Source: Mageeibacillus sp. UBA3708 (lineage in GTDB: Bacteria; Bacillota; Clostridia; Saccharofermentanales; Saccharofermentanaceae). From it: a DNA stretch of 18,707 nucleotides. A program made the position numbers and the translations under genes. A model generated the notes under the pieces. That model made no database searches, was not told where the DNA came from, and saw nothing but the letters and a program-made list of their open reading frames with translations. Of this stretch, positions 8,770-15,329 are shown piece after piece; positions within the stretch are counted from its first letter, which is position 1; every line of letters starts with the position of its first letter. The DNA is taken from NCBI GenBank assembly GCA_002371375.1, contig DFIB01000216.1:1-18707 (forward strand), written 5' to 3'.

Positions 8770-8779
8770 TTATCACTCC
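8763..8779. terminator. Perfect palindrome holding both convergent stop codons
   Basis: GGAGTGA-TTA-TCACTCC is a 7-bp perfect stem with a 3-nt loop. The TGA stop of the plus gene (8767-8769) and the TGA stop of the minus gene (8775-8773) lie in opposite arms. It could act as a bidirectional terminator or mRNA 3'-end stabiliser. No clear T-run follows on either strand, so strong intrinsic termination is uncertain. Confidence 0.45.
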
Positions 8780-9330
8780 GTTCCGCCCTTCTTACTGAAC
8801 ATCTGTATCATCAACTCGATAAACTGGATCGGGCCCAGATCTCCGAGTCTTCTGTGTCCGCCTTCACTGTTCAGATACATATCAACCCTGCTGGCAAGGA
8901 TATTAACGAGCTTGAAGAGCAAGACACAAAGGACTCCCAGGAATACGAGAACATTCGGCGGATATTTCACACCGGGAACAAAAAAAGCCAATAGCAGATG
9001 TCCCGCCCAAATCCCGACGAAAGTGATACCAAGCCACCTCAGTTCATAAGAACCTGCCTGTGTGACAAGATCGTCGATGTTGTGCACCCTGAAGTAGAAA
9101 ATGAATACTGCCAGACATGCCAGTGCATTTGTCAAGCCTCTGTATATACCGTAATCAACAAGGCGTAACATAAATTTATCTGATATAAATCCCACATGGG
9201 GCAACGTATCGCTCATGAGGCAGAACATTCCAAAACAGAACATTGCAAGGAAAAGAACAGTCAGCACGATGAATAAAACCATCATGCTCCTGTTAAATCT
9301 TGTCCTTGCTGTACATTCCATATTACGCAT
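8773..9330 (-). CDS. Unrecognised four-helix membrane protein with cytosolic tail
   Basis: 185 aa, family not recognised. Hydrophobic segments lie at about 14-37, 62-80, 95-112 and 120-143, with a hydrophilic tail (MYLNSEGGHRRLGDLG... ending FSKKGGTE). The start at 9330 has GAGGTG 5 nt upstream and a good promoter at 9358-9387, so the gene is transcribed independently of the sensor operon that precedes it on the same strand. A second ATG three codons later lacks a ribosome site. The tail segment FIELMIQMF is amphipathic and might lie on the membrane. Function unknown. Confidence 0.75.
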   Translation of the reverse strand: MRNMECTARTRFNRSMMVLFIVLTVLFLAMFCFGMFCLMSDTLPHVGFISDKFMLRLVDYGIYRGLTNALACLAVFIFYFRVHNIDDLVTQAGSYELRWLGITFVGIWAGHLLLAFFVPGVKYPPNVLVFLGVLCVLLFKLVNILASRVDMYLNSEGGHRRLGDLGPIQFIELMIQMFSKKGGTE

Positions 9331-9357
9331 TTTTGCACCTCGAACAATACTCTCGAA

Positions 9358-9387
9358 ATAATACAGAGTTCTTTTTTACTGTATCAA
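9358..9387 (-). promoter_or_regulatory. Promoter of the 185-aa membrane protein gene
   Basis: Minus strand TTGATA (9382-9387), 18-bp spacer, TATTAT (9358-9363). Both hexamers match the sigma-A consensus at 5 of 6 positions. The start codon is about 28 nt downstream. Confidence 0.65.
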
Positions 9388-9392
9388 GTATA

Positions 9393-9536
9393 TCATTTTC
9401 TTGCAGAGATTGCCCTGTCTTTGTCGCTTATTTCCACTCTGTTCCAGATAATAGAATCCACGTAATCCTGAGCTGAGTAACTTCCGAGTTCTTCGGCCTG
9501 ACCATCAAAGTAATAGCATTGATTACAATTACAGCC
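9393..9536 (-). pseudogene. Orphan 47-codon frame without a start, likely gene remnant
   Basis: Between sensor A and the next promoter, the minus strand has a stop-to-stop frame of 47 codons. It begins GCNCNQCYYFDG, continues AQDYVDSIIWNRVEISDKD and ends SARK followed by TGA. Codon use (AGA/AGG, GAT/GAC, GAA) looks like that of neighbouring genes and the composition is protein-like. A TAA lies directly before the first codon and there is no ATG, GTG or TTG in frame. It is best read as the decayed 3' end of a small protein with a CxCxxC cluster. A peptide made by frameshifting is possible but unsupported. Confidence 0.4.
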
Positions 9537-9563
9537 TTAATTATTGGTTCTTCACGTGCGCAA

Positions 9564-10439
9564 TTATTTAATATTGATCAGGATCTCGTCTATCATCTCT
9601 GATGCTATCGACTTATCTTCATCCGTATTCTGCGCCAGATGATGCTCTATCTGTTCGATATAATTCACAACATCATGCCTCATAAATCTGGCTCTCTCGA
9701 TCTCACGCTGAATGCGTTCATAATAATCGCTGTCATATTTTATATAAGCATCCATGATCGCCTTCTCTTTCTCTGCAAGACGCACCTTCTCGTAGCGCCG
9801 GTAGAAGGACATAACAGAGAATATGCCGAGCAATGTCGTACCGAGGATGACTATGCTCCAGAAGACAGTATATCCGAACGATGTGTACAGATTACGGGAG
9901 TATATCGGAAGTATATATACAAACATTACCGTAGGGATTATGAACAGTATGACAATTGGAAATAAGACTCCTCTGAGCGCTTTACGCTTGTGTAAGACTA
10001 TTTCGAGCATATAAAGGCCTATTATCAACATCTCCGACCAGTGCGTCATCAGTATGGTATCTGACCACTCCTCCGCCTTGGCATAGATATAATAACGGCC
10101 TACAAAATTGCACATATATAAGACGAGCGTAACAATAACCAACGCTGCCATACCGGTCGCGATGCTGTAGAATATTATCAGGAGCTTCCTCCTTAATCTG
10201 TCTTTGTTGATCAGGAAGACGATAACGATTACCGTAACGGTCGAGAATGTGATTGTATCGAACCACTTTGCCGCGAGATTGTTGTAAACTGCCAGATCCA
10301 TCAGAAGCGTTCCGATAAGTAGACAGATATATTTGTTACGAATCCTTCTTCTGTCTGTCAGGGAGACGACCATATAAGCCATAAAGAACTGCTCTATGGT
10401 TGCTATCAGCATCTGAACTACAAGAGCACGACCTTCCAT
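9564..10439 (-). CDS. Sensor A: AgrC-like 7-TM sensor with histidine box but no ATPase domain
   Basis: 291 aa. Seven hydrophobic segments (about 6-27, 37-54, 60-78, 86-110, 129-148, 157-180, 187-212) are followed by a coiled coil (RRYEKVRLAEKEKAIMD) and a histidine box, FMRHDVVNYIEQIE, with H255, D256 and N259 in the HPK10/AgrC arrangement. The protein then ends at residue 291, within what should be the second dimerisation helix. There is no N box, G box or any ATP-binding region, and the 233 bp after the stop encode none. Its ATG is 3 nt after the stop of sensor B, so it is the last gene of the operon. On its own it cannot autophosphorylate. I infer that sensor C phosphorylates it in trans and that it then passes phosphate to the LytTR regulator. 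The ligand is unknown. Confidence 0.88.
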   Translation of the reverse strand: MEGRALVVQMLIATIEQFFMAYMVVSLTDRRRIRNKYICLLIGTLLMDLAVYNNLAAKWFDTITFSTVTVIVIVFLINKDRLRRKLLIIFYSIATGMAALVIVTLVLYMCNFVGRYYIYAKAEEWSDTILMTHWSEMLIIGLYMLEIVLHKRKALRGVLFPIVILFIIPTVMFVYILPIYSRNLYTSFGYTVFWSIVILGTTLLGIFSVMSFYRRYEKVRLAEKEKAIMDAYIKYDSDYYERIQREIERARFMRHDVVNYIEQIEHHLAQNTDEDKSIASEMIDEILINIK

Positions 10440-10442
10440 ATA

Positions 10443-11294
10443 TCACCCGGCGAGCCTCGCCTCAAGCTCTTCCATCAGTTTCCCGGCAGTCTCCATCGAT
10501 CCGCTGTCCCCGAGTTCTGCAAGAGCCCTTATCTGCTCAGTATAATTTATAACGTCATGACGTATGAATCTCACCTTATCGATCTCTCCCTGGACCAGTT
10601 CGAAATAATTCCTGTCGAATCCCTCGACCTGTTCCATCAACTCCTTCTCTTTGGCGAGCATATACACACGCTTGCTTGCAGTAATGAAGCGGATGAAGAG
10701 TAACACTAATACCTGATTGATCAGAATAGCCAGTATTCCGGTAGTAACAGATAAACCGAGGCTGTGATTGCCTTCATCTACGATCAGCACGATCAGATAG
10801 AGCAGGATAAGAAGCGGAATCAGCGCTAAGAGTATTGTTTGCATTGCAACCATCTTCTGCCTTCTGCGCCTATATGCCATTACCGATATGAGGCAAATGT
10901 CACAAAACAGCGTTGTCGAGAAAGTATAGAAGAGCTCCCTTGCGGATCCTTTATCGCTGTCAAGCGGCAAGATACCCAGCAAGTATGCTATCAGGAGCGA
11001 TAACAGGCCAACAACGACTGTCATTCCCGCAAAGGCAAGGAATATAGTTATTCTTTGGCGCAACCTGTCTTTGTTCAAGGCAAAAGATATGACCGCCAGG
11101 GACCCAAAGTAAAGCAGCGCCGTATGGACATAATTGAAATAAGCATAATTAAGACAACACATGACCATAAGAAGGCATCCTAATGGGTAATTGATATAAT
11201 TCGGGAAGCGTCTTGTCTCACTGATCTGGACAAGCGAATAAATAAACACAATACCGTAAAAGCATCCCTCTGTTATTATCCACGCCGGATTCAT
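10443..11294 (-). CDS. Sensor B: AgrC-like 7-TM sensor with histidine box but no ATPase domain
   Basis: 283 aa from ATG 11294. A TTG at 11315 could give seven more residues, but AAGGAG lies 7 nt before the internal ATG, and that ATG overlaps the sensor C stop as ATGA. The N-terminal region has about seven membrane segments and a linker, LAKEKELMEQVEGFDRNYFE. The histidine box FIRHDVINYTEQI carries H246. The protein stops about 37 residues later with no ATPase domain. It aligns without gaps with sensor A through linker and histidine box, and shares the NKDRLR loop after the third helix. The sensor region is otherwise diverged, suggesting a different ligand. Its truncation point matches sensor A, so the short form looks selected rather than accidental. 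Confidence 0.88.
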   Translation of the reverse strand: MNPAWIITEGCFYGIVFIYSLVQISETRRFPNYINYPLGCLLMVMCCLNYAYFNYVHTALLYFGSLAVISFALNKDRLRQRITIFLAFAGMTVVVGLLSLLIAYLLGILPLDSDKGSARELFYTFSTTLFCDICLISVMAYRRRRQKMVAMQTILLALIPLLILLYLIVLIVDEGNHSLGLSVTTGILAILINQVLVLLFIRFITASKRVYMLAKEKELMEQVEGFDRNYFELVQGEIDKVRFIRHDVINYTEQIRALAELGDSGSMETAGKLMEELEARLAG

Positions 11295-12640
11295 ACGCGT
11301 TCTCCTTCGCTGCAATTGAGCATCATTGTAAAGACCGATACATGATCCCTGATATCGACAGTCAATTCACCGTCGTACCTGCGGGCTATGTTCCGAAGTA
11401 TCTTAAGTCCGTAGCCGTGAACGCCGATCGGATTATCCTTTGTTGTACTAAGTTTGGTAATATCATCTACGACTTCAGAAGATACAGTCGGATTCTCAGT
11501 TCTTATGACGAGAAGTTCTCCCTTCTTCGCAATATTCAGATTGACGTATGGGTCTGATCCGGATTCCTTATAAGTTGCCGCGGATTCTATTGCATTGTCA
11601 GCAAGATTCGATACGACAGAAGACAGATCCAGCTTGGATATATTCACATCTCCGGGGACAACAGCTTTGACACTCATCGGAATATCAAGCGACTCAGCCT
11701 TGCGCATCTTAAGTGTAAGGACCATATCAACTGTTGCTTCCTCACAAAAGTGCATGCCGGTCATCTTATCAACATCGGTGCCGATCTTATTCATCAGTTC
11801 TTCATTGCTTCCTGTCTTACCTGACTCAATATTTGCCTTGATCTCACCGATACGCTTAAGAATGTCCTTTTTGATCTTATCGGTCTCTGACAGTTCCTGC
11901 TCCATTGTCTCAAAATATCTCTTATCAAGATGGGCAAGGTTAGCCTTAAGCTCTTCTTCCTTCTCCCTCTCATAGAGTTTATCGTTGCTTGCAATAAACC
12001 TGATGAAGAGAATATTGATCGCTGTGTTAAACACAAGTGCTCCGATACCTGCCATCATCGCATAGGTCATATCCTGTGCCAGATCATTACGGAATATCAG
12101 AGTAAGATAGATCAATTGCATTAACGGCAGAAGCGCGAGCAGCAATATCGGTATGACAACATTTTTTACCTGTTTACGGTTATGCCAGAGGATAATGATG
12201 GTGTACATTGTAATGTCGCATACTTCCATAAACATCCTGTTGTAGTTAAGGAAATAAGGACCTCGATCGGAATTGGTGAAAGCTGTTATTCCAAGAAGGA
12301 GATAGAGGTATATCTCATACAGTATCTCAAGCAGAACTGACGGCACGACCAGCATAACAAAAGCGATCAATTTCCTCTTGATACTGTCACGGCTTAATAC
12401 CAGTATCGTGACCAGAATGCAGGACATGGATACTATATAAGGGCTCATATCCCAGACATCAATTACTTCGACTATAACACAATTATAGAAGATCCCTAAC
12501 CCGATCATAGCCATACCGAAGAGGTAATTGATTACCTTGTTATCTGTCCTTCTCTTCGTGGTATATGCCATGAGCAGATAGACCATGAAGAAGATCTCAA
12601 CCAAAGCAGCTATTACTTGAAGAACTGCAGAACCTGTCAT
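11291..12640 (-). CDS. Sensor C: AgrC-like kinase with GHKL ATPase domain but Lys replacing the acceptor His
   Basis: 449 aa: seven membrane segments (within 1-217), a coiled-coil linker (YEREKEEELKANLAHLDK), a dimerisation helix, and a C-terminal GHKL ATPase domain (about 300-445). The N box SNLADNAIESA (344-354) keeps both Asn and the Asp. TENP (381-384) and the G box GVHGYGLKIL (406-415) are also present. In the gap-free alignment with sensors A and B, 'RHDVxNY' becomes KKDILKR: the acceptor His is K258 (AAG, 11867-11869) and the box Asn is also Lys. No other His falls nearby in the helix. The start overlaps the regulator's stop as ATGA, with GGAGGT 8 nt upstream. It should bind ATP but cannot phosphorylate itself on the usual residue. 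I infer it phosphorylates A and B in heterodimers. Confidence 0.9.
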   Translation of the reverse strand: MTGSAVLQVIAALVEIFFMVYLLMAYTTKRRTDNKVINYLFGMAMIGLGIFYNCVIVEVIDVWDMSPYIVSMSCILVTILVLSRDSIKRKLIAFVMLVVPSVLLEILYEIYLYLLLGITAFTNSDRGPYFLNYNRMFMEVCDITMYTIIILWHNRKQVKNVVIPILLLALLPLMQLIYLTLIFRNDLAQDMTYAMMAGIGALVFNTAINILFIRFIASNDKLYEREKEEELKANLAHLDKRYFETMEQELSETDKIKKDILKRIGEIKANIESGKTGSNEELMNKIGTDVDKMTGMHFCEEATVDMVLTLKMRKAESLDIPMSVKAVVPGDVNISKLDLSSVVSNLADNAIESAATYKESGSDPYVNLNIAKKGELLVIRTENPTVSSEVVDDITKLSTTKDNPIGVHGYGLKILRNIARRYDGELTVDIRDHVSVFTMMLNCSEGERV

Positions 12641-13347
12641 GCGAGCATACCTCCGAGATATCTTGTCAGGGCAATCCTGACCTCCTTCGCCCTCGCCTGG
12701 CTTACCGGGATCGCTGCCCCTGTATCGAGAACAGCAGTATCACTCCTGAGTCTCTCGACATGTTTCAAATTAACTATAAAACTCTGGTGCGTCTTCACAA
12801 AACTGTCATCCAGCTTTGCCTCAACGTCCTTTATCCTGGAATAAAAAGAATACACATTGTTGACCGTGTGTAACTTCATAAGACGCTTATCACTCTCATA
12901 ATAAAGGATATCCGAATATGGAACACTTACTATCTGAGCGCCGGAAGAGAATGAGAACTTTGACCTCTCCAGCTTCTCTATAGACGAGATCGCCTTGTCA
13001 ACAGCAGCCCTGAGCTTGTCTGACTTCACCGGCTTTTGCAGGTAGTATACCGGCTCCACCTCAAAAATATCCTGCGCGTATTCATGGAATGCACTTGCAA
13101 AGATAATCTGTATTTCCGGATTCGAACACTTAAGCTTAGCAGCCAACTCTATCCCGCTCGAATTGGTTCCATCCGAATCTATCAGATCGATATCCATAAT
13201 AAGAACATCGTAAAAGCTGTCTTCGGCGATATCCGCTATCTTATAGGCAAATGCGTGATCAAACACCCCCGGGTAGAATTCCTCTATCATGGCGTGCAAC
13301 TCGTTTACTGTATTTTTGTTATCATCACATATCAATAATTTATGCAT
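12637..13347 (-). CDS. LytTR-family response regulator (AgrA-like)
   Basis: 236 aa, first gene of the sensor operon. The receiver domain (1-122) has the acidic pair D8-D9, phosphoacceptor D52 (LIMDIDL), S85 (IIFASAF) and K105 (LQKPVK), all as expected for an active receiver. The LytTR DNA-binding domain (about 135-232) shows SDILYYESDKRLMKLHT, DDSFVKTHQSFIVNLKHVE and PVSQARAKEVR. The gene has no Shine-Dalgarno site; an extended -10 sits 8 nt before ATG 13347, so the mRNA is probably leaderless or nearly so. A later start would remove D8-D9. It should receive phosphate from the histidines of sensors A and B. Target sites were not found with confidence. Confidence 0.95.
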   Translation of the reverse strand: MHKLLICDDNKNTVNELHAMIEEFYPGVFDHAFAYKIADIAEDSFYDVLIMDIDLIDSDGTNSSGIELAAKLKCSNPEIQIIFASAFHEYAQDIFEVEPVYYLQKPVKSDKLRAAVDKAISSIEKLERSKFSFSSGAQIVSVPYSDILYYESDKRLMKLHTVNNVYSFYSRIKDVEAKLDDSFVKTHQSFIVNLKHVERLRSDTAVLDTGAAIPVSQARAKEVRIALTRYLGGMLA

Positions 13348-13355
13348 AAAAGCAT

Positions 13356-13364
13356 ATTATCACA
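13356..13364 (-). promoter_or_regulatory. Extended -10 promoter of the signalling operon, very close to the ATG
   Basis: Minus strand TGT followed by GATAAT (13356-13361; 5/6), with 8 nt to the start codon. The -35 region is only AT-rich (TTATTA-like). With the usual 6-8 nt from -10 to start point, the untranslated leader would be 0-2 nt. Confidence 0.5.
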
Positions 13365-13476
13365 AATAAAAGAATAATTAATAAATTTATCCCCAAACAA
13401 TTGAATCATCCGGCAGCACACCGAAGAACTAATTATCTTATTCGCAAAATATTTATCGTTTATCATTAAAAAGTTG

Positions 13477-13505
13477 TTGACAAAGATAAAAAGCAGCAGT
13501 ATAGT
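13477..13505 (+). promoter_or_regulatory. Strong sigma-A promoter of the DUF2975-XRE operon
   Basis: A perfect TTGACA (13477-13482), a 17-bp spacer and TATAGT (13500-13505, 5/6). Transcription should start near 13512, followed by AAGGAG (13538-13543) and ATG 13551. It diverges from the signalling operon, with about 115 bp between the two -10/-35 regions. Confidence 0.75.
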
Positions 13506-13550
13506 AACAGCATAACCGGTTTACAGATCAAACGAATAAGGAGAATCATT

Positions 13551-14141
13551 ATGAACGAAGAGAATGTAAAGCTTGCCAAGATCAAGAAGAGCTGCAAGGC
13601 AGGCAGGATAGCATCTAAGGTGCTGGGCATTATCGGGATAGTCGCTTTCGTGCTGGTAACGGTAGGTGCAATCGTAATCCTCGGCATGGGCAAGAATTTT
13701 GACAACGCACTGGCAGAGGCGGAAGGAACACTTAACATCAGCTTCAAGAGCGGCATCGCGGAAGCGAGAATAATGGGTATCAGTGTTGGTGACATATCGA
13801 ATATCGAGACTGATGTACCTGCAATAAGAGAGATACTCGATGATCACCCCATGAGCTTTGTCTTTGGCTCCTATCTCTTGGGCATAGCGGTGCTTGTGCT
13901 GATAACCACAGTTTTGTTATTTATCATCAGCAGCACTTTCGCGACGATAGAGAAGCAGGATACGCCGTTCACCGATAAAGTTATCCGTAAGGTCACCGCA
14001 ACACTTATCATCCTCTCGGTTATCATGCTTCTGACGATTGGCGGTGGAGCAGCAATTATAGGATTACTGACAACATGGGTTATCTATACGATTTTGGATT
14101 ACGGGAAGACCCTTCAGATACAGTCTGATGAGACTTTATAA
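13551..14141 (+). CDS. DUF2975-family membrane protein
   Basis: 196 aa. A charged N-terminus (NVKLAKIKKSCKAGR) is followed by a first membrane helix (24-46), an outside loop rich in acidic residues, and further helices at about 104-127, 148-165 and 167-184. The segment ATIEKQDTPFTDKVIRKV and the C-terminal YGKTLQIQSDETL are the characteristic DUF2975 signatures. In this family the gene normally sits directly before a small Cro-like regulator, as it does here (12 nt gap). The pair resembles B. subtilis YoaS-YozG. The molecular function of the family is not established; a membrane signal controlling the paired regulator is a reasonable inference. Confidence 0.85.
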   Translation: MNEENVKLAKIKKSCKAGRIASKVLGIIGIVAFVLVTVGAIVILGMGKNFDNALAEAEGTLNISFKSGIAEARIMGISVGDISNIETDVPAIREILDDHPMSFVFGSYLLGIAVLVLITTVLLFIISSTFATIEKQDTPFTDKVIRKVTATLIILSVIMLLTIGGGAAIIGLLTTWVIYTILDYGKTLQIQSDETL

Positions 14142-14153
14142 GGAGGGCAGGAC

Positions 14154-14363
14154 ATGGGACAGATTATACTGAGACTTGACAGGGTCATGGCGGACCGCAA
14201 GATGAGCCTGAATGAACTGGCAGAGAAGGTTGGTGTATCGAATGTCAACCTGTCTAAGATGAAGAACGGGAAGATATCAGCGATAAGGTTCTCAACACTG
14301 GAAGCGATATGCGATGCACTCGACTGTCAGCCCGGGGATATACTGGAATACAGTAAGGAATAA
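14154..14363 (+). CDS. Small XRE/Cro-type transcriptional regulator (YozG-like)
   Basis: 69 aa, essentially one helix-turn-helix domain. The HTH spans about 18-41 (SLNELAEKVGVSNVNLSKMK), followed by NGKISAIRFSTLEAICDAL and CQPGDILEY, typical of the HTH_26 type. GGAGGG lies 6 nt before the ATG. It is co-transcribed with the DUF2975 protein and probably controls their shared operon and perhaps others. A strong hairpin follows 15 nt after the stop. Confidence 0.92.
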   Translation: MGQIILRLDRVMADRKMSLNELAEKVGVSNVNLSKMKNGKISAIRFSTLEAICDALDCQPGDILEYSKE

Positions 14364-14378
14364 GGGAACCCTACATAA

Positions 14379-14415
14379 ACAAACTTCCGGCCTGTCTGAC
14401 AGACCGGAAGTTTGT
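14379..14415. terminator. Strong, probably bidirectional terminator
   Basis: A 12-bp perfect stem, ACAAACTTCCGG (14379-14390) pairing with CCGGAAGTTTGT (14404-14415), closes a 13-nt loop that can itself pair. It lies between the convergent XRE and aquaporin genes. On the minus strand it is followed by TTATG; on the plus strand by AATTAT. It probably ends both transcripts. The remaining 80 bp before the aquaporin stop contain only a short GCAGC-AA-GCTGC palindrome near 14473-14484. Confidence 0.75.
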
Positions 14416-14496
14416 AATTATCTGTAATTCAGAACTCGAGGATTAGTGCAAACACCATCTCTATCAAATTGAGCAGCAAGCTGCGTATGTAGAGCT

Positions 14497-15195
14497 TTAC
14501 TTTCTTCCTTCCCACGCTCTATGAACAAATGCAGCAATTCCGCCGCCGCATAAGGGAGCAACGATGAACACCCAGAGATCCTTGATCGGCTCGAAGTTGC
14601 CCTCGATTGCTGCGAATACAGCAGGTCCGATACTTCTCGCGGGATTTACTGATGTTCCCGTAAGACCGATACCGAGAATGTGAACCATAACAAGCGACAG
14701 ACCTATGATGAGTCCGCCGAAGGAACCATGCTTTGCCTTGTCGGAAGTAACACCAAGGATGACAAGAACAAATATGAAAGTAAGCAGGAATTCAACTACA
14801 ACACCGATAAAGAAACTGTTCTTTACGCCTGCGAGTGCGTTCGCACCAAAGCCTTTTGTTTTGTCTTCAATTCCGGCGCCTTCGAATATCAGCCACAAAA
14901 AACCTGAGCCTACCAAAGCACCACAAACTTGTGCTATACAATATCCGAAGAATTCACCGATCTTCATTCTGCCGTCGAAGAGACAGGCCAGCGATACAGC
15001 GGGATTAATGTGACATCCGGATACGTTACCTACACAGTATGCCATTCCGACAATAACAAGACCGAAAGCAAAAGCCGTGAGAATATATCCGCTTCCATTA
15101 GCGGCATCGCAGCCTACGAGCATAGCGGTTCCGCATCCGACGAGCACGAGGGTCATCGTCCCGATAAACTCGGCAGACAATTTCTTCATGTCCAT
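14497..15195 (-). CDS. aqpZ: Aquaporin (AqpZ-type water channel)
   Basis: 232 aa from ATG 15195, which has AGAGGA about 9 nt upstream. A TTG at 15231 would add 12 residues but lacks a ribosome site. This is an MIP-family channel with six membrane helices and two half-helices bearing NPA at 64-66 (SGCHINPAVSL) and 184-186 (TGTSVNPARS). The selectivity filter positions read F44, H172, T181 and R187, the same set as E. coli AqpZ (F/H/T/R), so water rather than glycerol is the likely substrate. Single gene, convergent with the DUF2975-XRE operon. An inverted repeat, CTGTT-N6-AACAG (15222-15237), lies just upstream and could be an operator. Confidence 0.93.
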   Translation of the reverse strand: MDMKKLSAEFIGTMTLVLVGCGTAMLVGCDAANGSGYILTAFAFGLVIVGMAYCVGNVSGCHINPAVSLACLFDGRMKIGEFFGYCIAQVCGALVGSGFLWLIFEGAGIEDKTKGFGANALAGVKNSFFIGVVVEFLLTFIFVLVILGVTSDKAKHGSFGGLIIGLSLVMVHILGIGLTGTSVNPARSIGPAVFAAIEGNFEPIKDLWVFIVAPLCGGGIAAFVHRAWEGRK

Positions 15196-15295
15196 AAGTA
15201 AGTTCCTCTTTTCATTGTATTCTGTTGACAATAACAGTTATCTAAATATTACACCAAACAAATCAACCTCATATTACACACTAATGACAAAAATA

Positions 15296-15304
15296 TGTTA
15301 TATT
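15296..15304 (+). promoter_or_regulatory. Extended -10 promoter of the hydrolase fusion gene
   Basis: TGT followed by TATATT (15299-15304) makes an extended -10 with a 5/6 hexamer; no good -35 is seen. A start point near 15311 leaves a short leader with GGGGGTGG just before ATG 15330. Confidence 0.45.
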
Positions 15305-15329
15305 TATCTACATATTTGGGGGTGGACAC

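Noticed and set aside
9393..9536. AgrD-like autoinducer peptide gene for the sensors
   Set aside because: The frame has no start codon, no amphipathic leader and no AgrB neighbour, and its Cys residues are at the wrong end.
9564..11294. Sensors A and B as frameshifted full kinases
   Set aside because: No ATPase-coding sequence follows either stop in any frame: sensor A begins 3 nt after B, and the 233 bp after A contain no N or G box. Both end at the same point.
13455..13478. LytTR binding sites (ATCGTTTAT and AAAGTTGTT)
   Set aside because: Each copy breaks the known 9-bp consensus at one position, and their spacing (15 bp) does not fit the usual 21-22 bp repeat of LytTR sites.
15222..15237. 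Operator CTGTT-N6-AACAG before the aquaporin gene
   Set aside because: Arms of only 5 bp are expected by chance at this scale and no regulator can be assigned; it is mentioned only under the gene.
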